From assembly GCA_964625855.1 (NCBI GenBank), contig CAZVFC010000004.1, forward strand, positions 186,001-250,000: a stretch of DNA of 64,000 nt. The letters are read 5' to 3'. Every line of letters starts with the position of its first letter. The first letter of the stretch is position 1. The DNA is from JAPLUA01 sp964625855. Lineage in GTDB: Bacteria; Verrucomicrobiota; Verrucomicrobiia; Limisphaerales; UBA8199. Both the position numbers and the translations under genes were made by a program. Under the pieces are notes generated by a model that made no database searches, had not been told where the DNA came from, and saw only the letters and a program-made list of their open reading frames with translations. Shown piece by piece: positions 18,210 through 25,577 of the stretch.

Positions 18210-19184
18210 ATGATTTCAGCAATGACGCATCGAGCGCTTTCCGAAGTTGGTCCGAGAGTGGCGCGGCGTTCCCGCAGTTCACGGTTGCGCAGCGTTCCAG
18301 CTCGCTCACAGTCCGGGGGCGAGGAGACGCCGCCGAGCGAAGGCAAAGCCGTCCGCTCGGCGAAGCCATCCCCCACGGAGCAACGGCATCCTCGCTCCAT
18401 GAATCTGGACAAGCTGGGAACCGGGGAGGCGATAGCGCTAATGCTTGGGGAAGACGAGCGGATTCCAAAGAAACTCATGGCGGAGGCGCGCCGCATCGAG
18501 CAGGTGGTTCGCGCGGCGGCGCGGGCGTTCCGGCGCGGGGGCCGGCTGTTGTATGTGGGGGCGGGCACCAGCGGCCGGCTGGGCGTGCTGGATGCCAGCG
18601 AATGCCCTCCGACCTTCGGCACTCCGCCGCGCCTGGTGGAGGGCATCATCGCGGGCGGGCGGCCTGCCTTGTGGCGGTCCGTCGAAGGAGCGGAAGACGA
18701 CGCGGGGTCGGGGGAGCGCGCGATGGAACGGCGGCGCGTGGGAGATCGGGACGTGGTGGTGGGCATCACGGCCAGCGGGACGGCGCCGTTTGTCTGGGGC
18801 GCGCTGAAGGAAGCTAAACGGCGCGGCGCGACCACCGTGCTGGTCTGCTTCAATCCGTATCTGATAATCCCACGCCGGGTGCGACCGGCGGTTGTGATTG
18901 CGCCCGATCTTGGCCCGGAACTGCTGACGGGCTCGACGAGGTTGAAGGCGGGCACGGCCACAAAGCTCCTGTTGAACCTGTTCACCACCCTGGCGATGGT
19001 GCGCCTCGGCAAAGTAAGGAGCAACCTGATGATTGACCTCAAGCCTGCCAATGCAAAACTCCGCGACCGGGCTACGCGCATCGTGCAGGACCTGACGGGA
19101 GCAGCTTACCCCACGGCGGAGAGAACGCTCCGGCACAGCGGCTGGGTCATCAAAAAGGCAGTCGCGCGGCTAGGTCGGAAATGA
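18210..19184 (+). CDS. murQ: N-acetylmuramic acid 6-phosphate etherase MurQ
   Basis: 324 residues. The enzyme cleaves the lactyl ether of MurNAc-6-phosphate to GlcNAc-6-phosphate and D-lactate during cell-wall sugar recycling. SIS-domain motifs are complete: VGAGTSGRLGVLDASECPPT, GITASGTAPFVWGAL and GPELLTGSTRLKAGTATKLL. The family N-terminal motif TEQRHPRSMNLDKL begins only at about residue 57, so the first 56 residues (rich in Arg/Ser) are an extension unusual for MurQ. An ATG at 18399 would leave out the TEQR motif, so I keep the upstream start (18210 or 18222). The 3' end overlaps the convergent gene at 19150 by 35 bp. Confidence 0.92.
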   Translation: MISAMTHRALSEVGPRVARRSRSSRLRSVPARSQSGGEETPPSEGKAVRSAKPSPTEQRHPRSMNLDKLGTGEAIALMLGEDERIPKKLMAEARRIEQVVRAAARAFRRGGRLLYVGAGTSGRLGVLDASECPPTFGTPPRLVEGIIAGGRPALWRSVEGAEDDAGSGERAMERRRVGDRDVVVGITASGTAPFVWGALKEAKRRGATTVLVCFNPYLIIPRRVRPAVVIAPDLGPELLTGSTRLKAGTATKLLLNLFTTLAMVRLGKVRSNLMIDLKPANAKLRDRATRIVQDLTGAAYPTAERTLRHSGWVIKKAVARLGRK

Positions 19185-19785
19185 AGGTATCAAGCTTGGC
19201 CAATTTGCCCGCGAGGTACCACCAGGTTATGAACCTCACCAGGCCGGAGACCAGCGTGAGCAGCAAAGCGCTCATCACGAAAAGGCCGAAAGCGTGGGAC
19301 GGATCGGGTTCCATCATTCGCGGCAAACCGTGATAGAGGGCCGCAATAGACAAGCTGATTCCAATGGACCAGGTCACCCAGGGAGAGACGCTGGGGAAGG
19401 TGTCCAGCAGACGGAGCAGGAAGAGCGGACTCAGCCCGTACGCCACGGCTGAAAACGCCTGGGCATAGGTATGCCGGCCATGAAATGTCTCGCCAATGGA
19501 CTTGACCATCTTGGCGCCGGCGAACACCACCACCAACGACAGGACGAACTGGCTTGCCTCAAACAGGACGGCCTCACCGCGCGTGAAGGGCTTGAGTTGC
19601 GCCACTTCCCGCATCTGGCCGCGATACTTGCCCCAGTGGACCAGGCCGTAAGCCTCGCCGAAGGACGTGATCAGCAGCAACGGCAATAGATGGACCACCA
19701 GAATAAATGCCGTGCCGCGTCGGGCGGAGAGAATCTTCTCCCACGTGGCCACCGGCTCGAAAATGAGCAAGATCGCTTTGAGCAT
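19150..19785 (-). CDS. Yip1-type integral membrane protein
   Basis: 211 residues with about five hydrophobic segments (FILVVHLLPLLLITSF, SQFVLSLVVVFAGAKMV, AYGLSPLFLLRLL, WVTWSIGISLSIAALYHGL, FVMSALLLTLVSGLVRFIT) and a short cytoplasmic N-terminus of the form ILLIFEPVATWEKI that is typical of bacterial Yip1/DUF1282-like proteins. Role unknown. It converges with and overlaps murQ. Confidence 0.75.
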   Translation of the reverse strand: MLKAILLIFEPVATWEKILSARRGTAFILVVHLLPLLLITSFGEAYGLVHWGKYRGQMREVAQLKPFTRGEAVLFEASQFVLSLVVVFAGAKMVKSIGETFHGRHTYAQAFSAVAYGLSPLFLLRLLDTFPSVSPWVTWSIGISLSIAALYHGLPRMMEPDPSHAFGLFVMSALLLTLVSGLVRFITWWYLAGKLAKLDTFISDLAARLPF

Positions 19786-19967
19786 CCGGAGGAAGTGTTA
19801 TCGGCAGACCCCAGGGCTGACAACTAAATATCTGCGGGTCGTCCGCGCGCGGCAACGGCTTCACGACACGGGTAATGCAATTGGCACCTGCGGATTGGCA
19901 TCGTGCAGCCCCCGCGCGGCGAACTAATTGCTTGCCTTACCCGGCCGGGCATGATTGGTTGTGGCTA

Positions 19968-20291
19968 GTGAACGTTAACCTTGGCATCTGGAACAAGCTG
20001 AACGGGCTGGCGGTCTTTCTGTGCTTCGTAGCGATCATCCTCTTTGTTGGCGCTTGGTACCTGCCGCTCATTCAGCAAAATGAGCGGATGCGCCGACGCA
20101 TCCTGGAACAGGACAGCCAAATCCAGAAACAGGAGGACGCCAGCCGCCAGTTGCGTGCCGCTATTGACGCGCTGCGTTACAATCCCAAGGCCGTGGAACG
20201 GTTGGCCCGGGAGAAGTTCGGTTACGCAAAGCCGGGCGAGACGGTCATACGTTTCGGGCCGCCGCAACTGGAGTCTCCCTCGCAGCGGTAG
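19968..20291 (+). CDS. FtsB/DivIC-like septum formation initiator family protein
   Basis: About 107 residues from GTG 19968 (TTG 19959 and an ATG at 19875 are in frame, and no good ribosome binding site settles it). One transmembrane helix (LAVFLCFVAIILFVGAWYLP) is followed by a coiled coil (QNERMRRRILEQDSQIQKQE) and the characteristic tail NPKAVERLAREKFGYAKPGE. That architecture is the bitopic divisome protein FtsB/DivIC, which acts at the septum with FtsL and FtsQ-type partners. The partners are not nearby. Confidence 0.85.
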   Translation: MNVNLGIWNKLNGLAVFLCFVAIILFVGAWYLPLIQQNERMRRRILEQDSQIQKQEDASRQLRAAIDALRYNPKAVERLAREKFGYAKPGETVIRFGPPQLESPSQR

Positions 20292-20348
20292 GCTGATTCG
20301 GAACCATTCGACATCTGCTGGAAGCGCCGTTAGGCTAAGCTTGCTGGA

Positions 20349-21095
20349 ATGAATCCCGCCAGCACAACACCGCCGCCAGCTTCGGACGCGTGGTTCGTTA
20401 CCACCCATTGGTCGGTGGTGGTGTCTGCGCGCGCGGGCGATTCGCCCCAGTCCGCCGCGGCCCTCGAAACGCTGTGCCGTGCCTACTGGTACCCTCTCTA
20501 CGCCTACCTGCGACGGCAAGGGCGCGCCCCTCACGACGCCCAGGACCTGACGCAGGGCTTCTTCGCGCGCCTCCTGCAAAAGGATTACCTCCAGGGCGCG
20601 GCCCGCGAGAAAGGCAAGTTTCGCACCTTCCTTCTGGTTGCTTTCAAGCGTTTCCTGGCCAACGAATGGGACCGGGAACACGCGCAGAAACGGGGCGGCT
20701 TCACGCCAGTGGTTTCGATTGACCAGGAGTTGGCCGAATCCCGCTTCGCCGCCGAACCCGCCCACAGCATTCAGCCCGACGTGCTGTTCGACCGGCAGTG
20801 GGCCGTGACCTTGCTCGATCAGACCATGCGCCAGTTGCAGGCGGAGTACGTGGCCTCCGGCCGGGCGAAGCTGTTCGAGTACCTGCAAAGCTGCCTCGCC
20901 CGGGAGGAGTCCGCCTTGCCTTACGCGGAGATCGCCGCCCGCCTGAACCTCACCGAAGCCGCCGTGAAGATGGCCGTCCACCGCTTGCGCGCCCGCTACC
21001 GGGAAATCCTGCGCGCGGAAATCGCCCACACCGTCTCTGGCCCCGAAGAAGTCGAGGAGGAAATCCGGCACCTCTTCTCCAGCTTCGGCCCGTGA
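20349..21095 (+). CDS. ECF-like RNA polymerase sigma factor of the Verrucomicrobia/Planctomycetes type
   Basis: 248 residues, longer than classical ECF factors. The N-terminal FVTTHWSVVVSARAGDSPQS with LETLCRAYWYPLYAYLRRQG and DAQDLTQGFFARLL is the hallmark of this lineage-specific ECF group (region 2). Region 4 is visible as LPYAEIAARLNLTEAAVKMA followed by VHRLRARYREILRAEIA. In many relatives the next gene is a Ser/Thr kinase that the sigma factor works with. Here the next gene is on the opposite strand and is not a kinase. Confidence 0.9.
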   Translation: MNPASTTPPPASDAWFVTTHWSVVVSARAGDSPQSAAALETLCRAYWYPLYAYLRRQGRAPHDAQDLTQGFFARLLQKDYLQGAAREKGKFRTFLLVAFKRFLANEWDREHAQKRGGFTPVVSIDQELAESRFAAEPAHSIQPDVLFDRQWAVTLLDQTMRQLQAEYVASGRAKLFEYLQSCLAREESALPYAEIAARLNLTEAAVKMAVHRLRARYREILRAEIAHTVSGPEEVEEEIRHLFSSFGP

Positions 21096-21120
21096 GCCGA
21101 CCGTGGCGCAAGGCATCTTC

Positions 21121-22188
21121 CTAATTCGGGGGTGCGTGGCGCCCGAGCCCCAGTTGCGCCGGAGTCTGGCGGGTGATGCCGAAGACGAACGCCTGGCCGT
21201 CGTGGAAGCGCTCGCGTAGCTCGAAATTCTCGAACGCCACGCCGCCCGGTATGGGCCGGCGCGTCTGCCAGTAGGTGTAGCGGGCGTTGACCGCCGCGTG
21301 CAAGTCCTTGCCCGCCGTGCCGCGCGGCTTCTTCCAATACTGCGTTACCTTGCAGCCTCCGTAATGCCAGACCTGCCGCCCCGGGAACGGGTAAACCGAT
21401 GCGGGATCGTCTTCGTCCGTGGTCAGCGCCGCCAGCACATCACCCGATGTGGTGCGCCCGAGATCGTCGAGCGGATAAATGCGGTGCGGGGCGAAGCCGT
21501 CCCCTTTGTGCATCGGGTAGAGCCGCAGGCTGCTGACGACCTCGTCCTTAAGCCAGAGGAGGCGAGTGCGGGCCAGGTTGCCCATCGTGGCGGTGAGGAT
21601 GCAGTATTCCAGCGGCGCGCTGCCCGGCTCGGCATGAATGGCAAGCTGGATTTCGTCCGGCGTGTCGCTGCGCTGCGAAACCACCAGGCGCACGCGCGCG
21701 CCGTTGTCGAACGGCTCGACCCGCACGGTAACCTCGAGTTGCTCCACACCGGGGGATGGCCGAGTGAGCTTGGCCGGCACCAGGGGCGCCTGGGGCGCAC
21801 CCGAGGCAAGGTTCGTTTCGCCGACCGCCCACAGCCGTTTGCCGCGGGTCTGGTCGAGTGCGCTCAGCTCCAGTTCGCTGAAGCCCCGTCGGCCATTCAC
21901 GATCGGCTCGACCGCGATGAAGTTGATCAGGCTGTAGCCGCCGTTGGTCGAGATGGGATAGCCAAGGCGAATCAGCCCGCGTGGCCCGCCGGCACCTCGG
22001 AATCCGCCCGGGGGAACCGCCCAGAGCAAGCCGCCGCGCACACCCCACATCGGTTGGTTCGTATTCAGCCCAGCGCGCACCCAATCAGCCGCCTGTGCTT
22101 GCCCGCCCCCGGCGATACAGAATCCGAGGGCAGCGGCGTAAACGGCCCTACGCGGCCGAAGGCCCTTGAGATACTGCGTGGCACTCAC
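21121..22188 (-). CDS. Secreted protein of unknown function
   Basis: About 356 residues from GTG 22188, chosen because a signal peptide (RRAVYAAALGFCIAGGGQAQ) follows directly. The longer frame to 22476 runs into the divergent reductase gene and has no signal. The mature N-terminus (DWVRAGLNTNQPMWGVRGGL) is followed by a long beta-rich body with motifs such as GLIRLGYPISTNGGYSLINF, VTVRVEPFDNGARVRLVVSQ and YCILTATMGNLARTRLLWLK. I do not recognise a family. It is divergent from the aldo/keto reductase at 22321. Confidence 0.65.
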   Translation of the reverse strand: MSATQYLKGLRPRRAVYAAALGFCIAGGGQAQAADWVRAGLNTNQPMWGVRGGLLWAVPPGGFRGAGGPRGLIRLGYPISTNGGYSLINFIAVEPIVNGRRGFSELELSALDQTRGKRLWAVGETNLASGAPQAPLVPAKLTRPSPGVEQLEVTVRVEPFDNGARVRLVVSQRSDTPDEIQLAIHAEPGSAPLEYCILTATMGNLARTRLLWLKDEVVSSLRLYPMHKGDGFAPHRIYPLDDLGRTTSGDVLAALTTDEDDPASVYPFPGRQVWHYGGCKVTQYWKKPRGTAGKDLHAAVNARYTYWQTRRPIPGGVAFENFELRERFHDGQAFVFGITRQTPAQLGLGRHAPPN

Positions 22189-22320
22189 AGACGCGAAGCT
22201 AATCAAGGCTGCGAGCCTTGACAACCGCAGTCCTTGTCCTCTCGATCCTGGCAGCACGCCTCTCGGACGACCGGAATTGCGATTGGCCGTGCGGCAGTCC
22301 TGGGGTATGGTCTTCCAGGT

Positions 22321-23337
22321 ATGCCAAACGCGCTCCGCAAACAACCTCGTCGCAGCTTCCTCAAGGCCCTGAGCACCGCCAGCGCAGGGGTGGTCGTTGC
22401 CGCTAACGCCCCCGCCGTTCTTGCCGCGAATACCCCGACCATCGGGCCAGTGCCGAAGCGCAAGTTCGGCCGGCATGATGAAATGGTCTCATCGCTCTGT
22501 CTCGGCGGCGCCACCCTCGCCCGGGCGGAATCCCTCGAAGCTGCCACCCGCATCGCCCATGCCGCGATTGATATGGGGGTAACGTTCTTCGACAATGCAT
22601 GGGAATACTCGAAAGGGCGCGCTGAGGAATGGATGGGCGTTGCCATGCAAGGCAAGCGCGACAAGGTGTTCCTCATGACCAAAGTCTGCACCCACAACGA
22701 GGGGCAGGAGTCCAAAGAGAAGGCTCTGGTCATGCTGGAGGATTCTCTGCGGCGCCTGAAGACCGATCACCTCGACCTCTGGCAGGTGCACCAGATCCTG
22801 ACCGATGCGGAGGCTGACTCGATCTTCATCCCCGACGGCGTGCTTGGCGCCATCGAGCAGGCGAAGAAGCAGGGCAAGATTCGCTACTGCGGCTTCACCG
22901 GCCACGCCAACCCCAAGGTGCATCTCCGTGTGCTGGCCCATCGTTATCCCTTCGACTCGGTGCAGATGCCCTTGTCGGTGTTCGACGCCCGCGAGGACGG
23001 TTTCCAGAAGCTCGTGCTGCCCGAAGCCCGGAAGCAAGGCCTGGCTCCGCTCGCGATGAAGACGCTGGGGGGTAACGCCAAACCGATCAAGGACGGCCTG
23101 GTCACCTCCGAGGAATGCCTGCGCTACGCGCTCAGCCTGCCCGTGACGACCGTGGTCTCGGGCATTGACACGATGGAATGGCTGCAGCAGAACGCCCGGG
23201 TGGCCGCCGGCTTCAAGCCGCTCGCTCCCCAGGACATCGCCGAGTTGGAGCAACGCTGCTCCTCCAGGAAGGAATACGAGTATTACCGTAAGTGGGCCTA
23301 TCTCGACGGCGCCCCCCCGCTCGCTCTCCCCGCCTGA
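22321..23337 (+). CDS. Tat-exported aldo/keto reductase
   Basis: 338 residues from ATG 22321, whose N-terminus carries a twin-arginine signal (KQPRRSFLKALSTASAGVVV). The AKR fold follows: LCLGGATLARAE, the catalytic Asp and Tyr in FFDNAWEYSKG, Lys in FLMTKVC, His in LWQVHQI, and the cofactor-site strands CGFTGHANP and VVSGIDTMEW. Verrucomicrobia and Planctomycetes encode many such exported reductases. Substrate unknown. Confidence 0.88.
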   Translation: MPNALRKQPRRSFLKALSTASAGVVVAANAPAVLAANTPTIGPVPKRKFGRHDEMVSSLCLGGATLARAESLEAATRIAHAAIDMGVTFFDNAWEYSKGRAEEWMGVAMQGKRDKVFLMTKVCTHNEGQESKEKALVMLEDSLRRLKTDHLDLWQVHQILTDAEADSIFIPDGVLGAIEQAKKQGKIRYCGFTGHANPKVHLRVLAHRYPFDSVQMPLSVFDAREDGFQKLVLPEARKQGLAPLAMKTLGGNAKPIKDGLVTSEECLRYALSLPVTTVVSGIDTMEWLQQNARVAAGFKPLAPQDIAELEQRCSSRKEYEYYRKWAYLDGAPPLALPA

Positions 23338-23400
23338 CAGCCCGTCCAGGATGTCCCCTCGGTGTAGCAGCCGACGTCAGGAGGCTCAAATCCTCCCAGA

Positions 23401-23526
23401 ACCCGCCGGGCCGGAGAGGCTCCCAGAGCGTGTACACCGGAGGTACACCGGATGCACACCGGAGGTACACCGGAAAATCGCGTGTGCATCCGGTGTACCT
23501 CCGGTGTACCTCCGGTGTACCTCCGG
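23401..23526. repeat. Hairpin element of 11-bp units, copy A
   Basis: Left arm 23431-23473 is four ACCGG cores separated by AGGTAC or ATGCAC, giving an exact 11-bp period. After a spacer of about 11 nt the right arm 23485-23526 is the reverse complement of the same units. A leader of about 30 nt (ACCCGCCGGGCCGGAGAGGC...) is also shared with copy B at 42725-42856. The arms can pair in several registers. All frames encode periodic Tyr/Thr/Gly or Cys/Pro/Val peptides that are artefacts of the repeat. Confidence 0.85.
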
Positions 23527-23656
23527 GCCGAGTGTGGTACACGCTATGCGACGCCGAACACCGTTTCCTTCGTCGTCCACCTCTGCCGCCCTGGTTGCTC
23601 GGCCACACGGCAATCAAGCGAGGCTCTGTCCTGGCCTCAACCAAGGGGGCGCCTTG

Positions 23657-23977
23657 TCACGCGAAGTTGACGTTATTGCGGATTCCACTCTCCCCCGCAT
23701 TTCGCAGCAGCCTGAGGAACCGGCTGCATTCAGCGACGCGGCTCTGCCGGCGAATGACCACTATGAGGCCCGCAGGAGGGCGATCCGCCACAAGGGCCAG
23801 GAAATGATCCCGGTTGCAGGTGACCAGAACCGCCTCGTGCGAGTGGGCGAACCCGAGAACGGTGGAGTCATCAGTGTCCGGAGGCAGCACCTCTCGGAGC
23901 CGCGTGACGGTATGGCCCTCCTGTGCGGCGACGCGCCCAATTACTTCAGGAACGTCCTGGTCGAGCAGGAAATTCAC
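23657..23977 (-). CDS. DUF5615-type PIN-like toxin
   Basis: 106 residues. The N-terminal MNFLLDQDVPEVIGRVAAQE, the middle DDSTVLGFAHSHEAVLVTCN and RDHFLALV, and a C-terminal arginine-rich segment match DUF5615/Mut7-C-like proteins, which have a PIN-like fold with acidic residues for RNA cleavage. The start overlaps the stop of the upstream DUF433 gene by 4 nt (ATGA), so it is translationally coupled as in a type II toxin-antitoxin module. Confidence 0.82.
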   Translation of the reverse strand: MNFLLDQDVPEVIGRVAAQEGHTVTRLREVLPPDTDDSTVLGFAHSHEAVLVTCNRDHFLALVADRPPAGLIVVIRRQSRVAECSRFLRLLRNAGESGIRNNVNFA

Positions 23978-24234
23978 GCTCCGGCTTCGGCCATCTGGCG
24001 GGCGATCAGGTAATCCACCTCTGCCAAGTGGTCCTCATAGTAAGCCAGGCACTCATAAACCTGCGCTCGGGTCAACCCGGGCAACTGGCGCGTCACCGAG
24101 TCCACGGTCTCGCCGTTCTGTAATAGCCCAACCACATCGTGAACGGCTATCCGGCTCCCCTCCACGCGGGCATGGCCACCGCACACTCCCGGCGTCCGGG
24201 TAATGTATCGGTACCTCTCGACTGCCGTATTCAT
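23974..24234 (-). CDS. DUF433-family antitoxin
   Basis: 86 residues from ATG 24234 (MNTAVERYRYITRTPGVCGG). The upstream in-frame ATG at 24279 adds an unconserved extension. The family pattern is visible: ITRTPGVCGG...RVEGSRIAVHDVVGLLQNGE followed by a helix-turn-helix-like LPGLTRAQVYECLAYYEDHL. DUF433 proteins neutralise DUF5615 toxins and probably autoregulate. It is the first gene of the pair. Confidence 0.85.
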   Translation of the reverse strand: MNTAVERYRYITRTPGVCGGHARVEGSRIAVHDVVGLLQNGETVDSVTRQLPGLTRAQVYECLAYYEDHLAEVDYLIARQMAEAGA

Positions 24235-24450
24235 GGACTCAGCATACTGAGTCCGGCACCCCAGTGCAAGACCGGCCAATTGCGTAGCTTACCGGCTGAG
24301 CATCCACCTTCTTATAGGGGGTCAACCGCTGCCGGCCTGTTTGTTCGTCTTCCGGTATAGAACGCGCAACCGCAGCGGACTATCGTCGGCAAGTGAAGTG
24401 GGCCTTAAACTCCGGTTTGGCCAGACCCGTGAGACCAGCAAACGCGCCAT

Positions 24451-24645
24451 CTACTTCAACCGCCCACAGTCCCCACCCCCCGCTGGTCTATCGCTGCCCG
24501 GAGCCGTGAGAGCGGCTCTCTTGACTCCGCGAATGTAAGCGGCTTTCGGGAAATACTGCGTAACCTCTGCATCAGCATTCATCGCCGCATACGGCTCCAG
24601 GTCGTCGTCCTTCCGTTGGCGTAGCGAGATGGGAACGCGGGTCAT
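24451..24645 (-). pseudogene. 5' remnant of a GNAT acetyltransferase gene
   Basis: The first 34 residues (MTRVPISLRQRKDDDLEPYA, then MNADAEVTQYFP) match the start of RimJ/RimL-like GNAT acetyltransferases. The acetyl-CoA-binding part is absent, and the frame continues into unrelated Gly/Arg-rich residues and stops after 64. It overlaps the gene at 24642 by 4 nt. Confidence 0.6.
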
Positions 24646-24923
24646 GCTGGCCGGCTTGATAGGGGTTCGGCAAGCTGGTCGCTGAGCAGTTGCATGATCC
24701 GGACAACATCGTCATCGCACCAACCGGCACTTGATAGGACGGATGGCGAGCTAACGCCGAGAAAATCCACAAGCTCTCCGACGGTGAAGCCTTCCTGCTG
24801 CCCTCGGACATAATACCGGCCCCCAGCCGCCAGAATGGTGGAATCATCCGCCGGAGCACGGAAGAGCTCAGATGCCCAAGAGTAGAGCCGTTCAACCTTC
24901 GCCCTGTATTCGAGGTCGCTCAT
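24642..24923 (-). CDS. Small protein of unknown function
   Basis: 93 residues, acidic, without signal or membrane segment (RAKVERLYSWASELFRAPAD ... GFTVGELVDFLGVSS). No family recognised. It is translationally coupled (ATGA) to the GNAT remnant downstream, so the pair was probably once an operon. Confidence 0.5.
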   Translation of the reverse strand: MSDLEYRAKVERLYSWASELFRAPADDSTILAAGGRYYVRGQQEGFTVGELVDFLGVSSPSVLSSAGWCDDDVVRIMQLLSDQLAEPLSSRPA

Positions 24924-24984
24924 GCCGCCGAGCTGCGCTGCTCAGGCACGGCGCGCCTGCGGCGTGCGGAATGTAACGGCAGCC

Positions 24985-25455
24985 TCATCGCGCCGTTGCC
25001 TGAAGCAGCTTGGCTAGCTTCGGGTCGTAATAACTGAGGACCCACTTCTCATAACTCGTCACGGTCGCTGGACCTGGGAGCTTCTGTCGGTATAGTGCAA
25101 GATACTCCTCAACTCGCTCCCGCGCCCCGGCCCAGTCAAACCTTCCCTGCATCCGCGGAACGCCCTCAATGGCATCAGTGAGCTCGCGCCGGAAATAGAC
25201 CCACTCCGGTGTGCCGTACTTCGCCTTGCGCACCTCTTTGTGAAGTCGCTGCTCAAACTCGTCCGTTACGAGCAATGAAATGATATGGTAGAGCGGCGGC
25301 TCGTGGTAGAACCAACTGCCGCCGTCGTCTGTGGCTTCGAGCTTTGCGTTGAAGGCTCGCAGGAACCGGTCGAATCTGGCCTGTGGCCAACCCAACCACT
25401 CGACGCACACGCGACCCCAAACCCGGGCATAGTCGTTTCTCACTCGATTGCGCAT
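24985..25455 (-). CDS. Small soluble protein of unknown function
   Basis: 156 residues, predicted mostly helical with many aromatic residues (RVCVEWLGWPQARFDRFLRA, GSWFYHEPPLYHIISLLVTD). No recognised domain. It begins 18 bp after the long hairpin at 25473-25564 in the direction of transcription. Confidence 0.55.
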   Translation of the reverse strand: MRNRVRNDYARVWGRVCVEWLGWPQARFDRFLRAFNAKLEATDDGGSWFYHEPPLYHIISLLVTDEFEQRLHKEVRKAKYGTPEWVYFRRELTDAIEGVPRMQGRFDWAGARERVEEYLALYRQKLPGPATVTSYEKWVLSYYDPKLAKLLQATAR

Positions 25456-25472
25456 ACACGTCGCTCTCAGTT

Positions 25473-25564
25473 AACCTGTAGCAGTCTATCCGCCATGCCC
25501 TCGGACGCCTTGGGAAATTCGAACGCTTCCCGACAAGGGCATGGCGGATAAACTGCTACAGGTT
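25473..25564. repeat. Long hairpin with 28-bp arms, 27 of 28 matching
   Basis: Left arm 25473-25500 and right arm 25537-25564 are reverse complements with one mismatch. The 36-nt loop holds a further GGGAA/TTCCC pair. It lies between the starts and ends of two minus-strand genes. It may be a MITE-like or REP-like element. No second copy is present in the window. Confidence 0.75.
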
Positions 25565-25577
25565 TGACTAAATCAGG

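Noticed and set aside
23401..23526. CRISPR array
   Set aside because: The units are 11 bp with no unique spacers and the two halves are inverted, so it is a hairpin of tandem units rather than a CRISPR.
25473..25564. Integron attC site with gene cassette
   Set aside because: The R-box-like ends deviate from the RYYYAAC/GTTRRRY consensus and no integrase or further cassettes are visible; kept only as a low-interest possibility.
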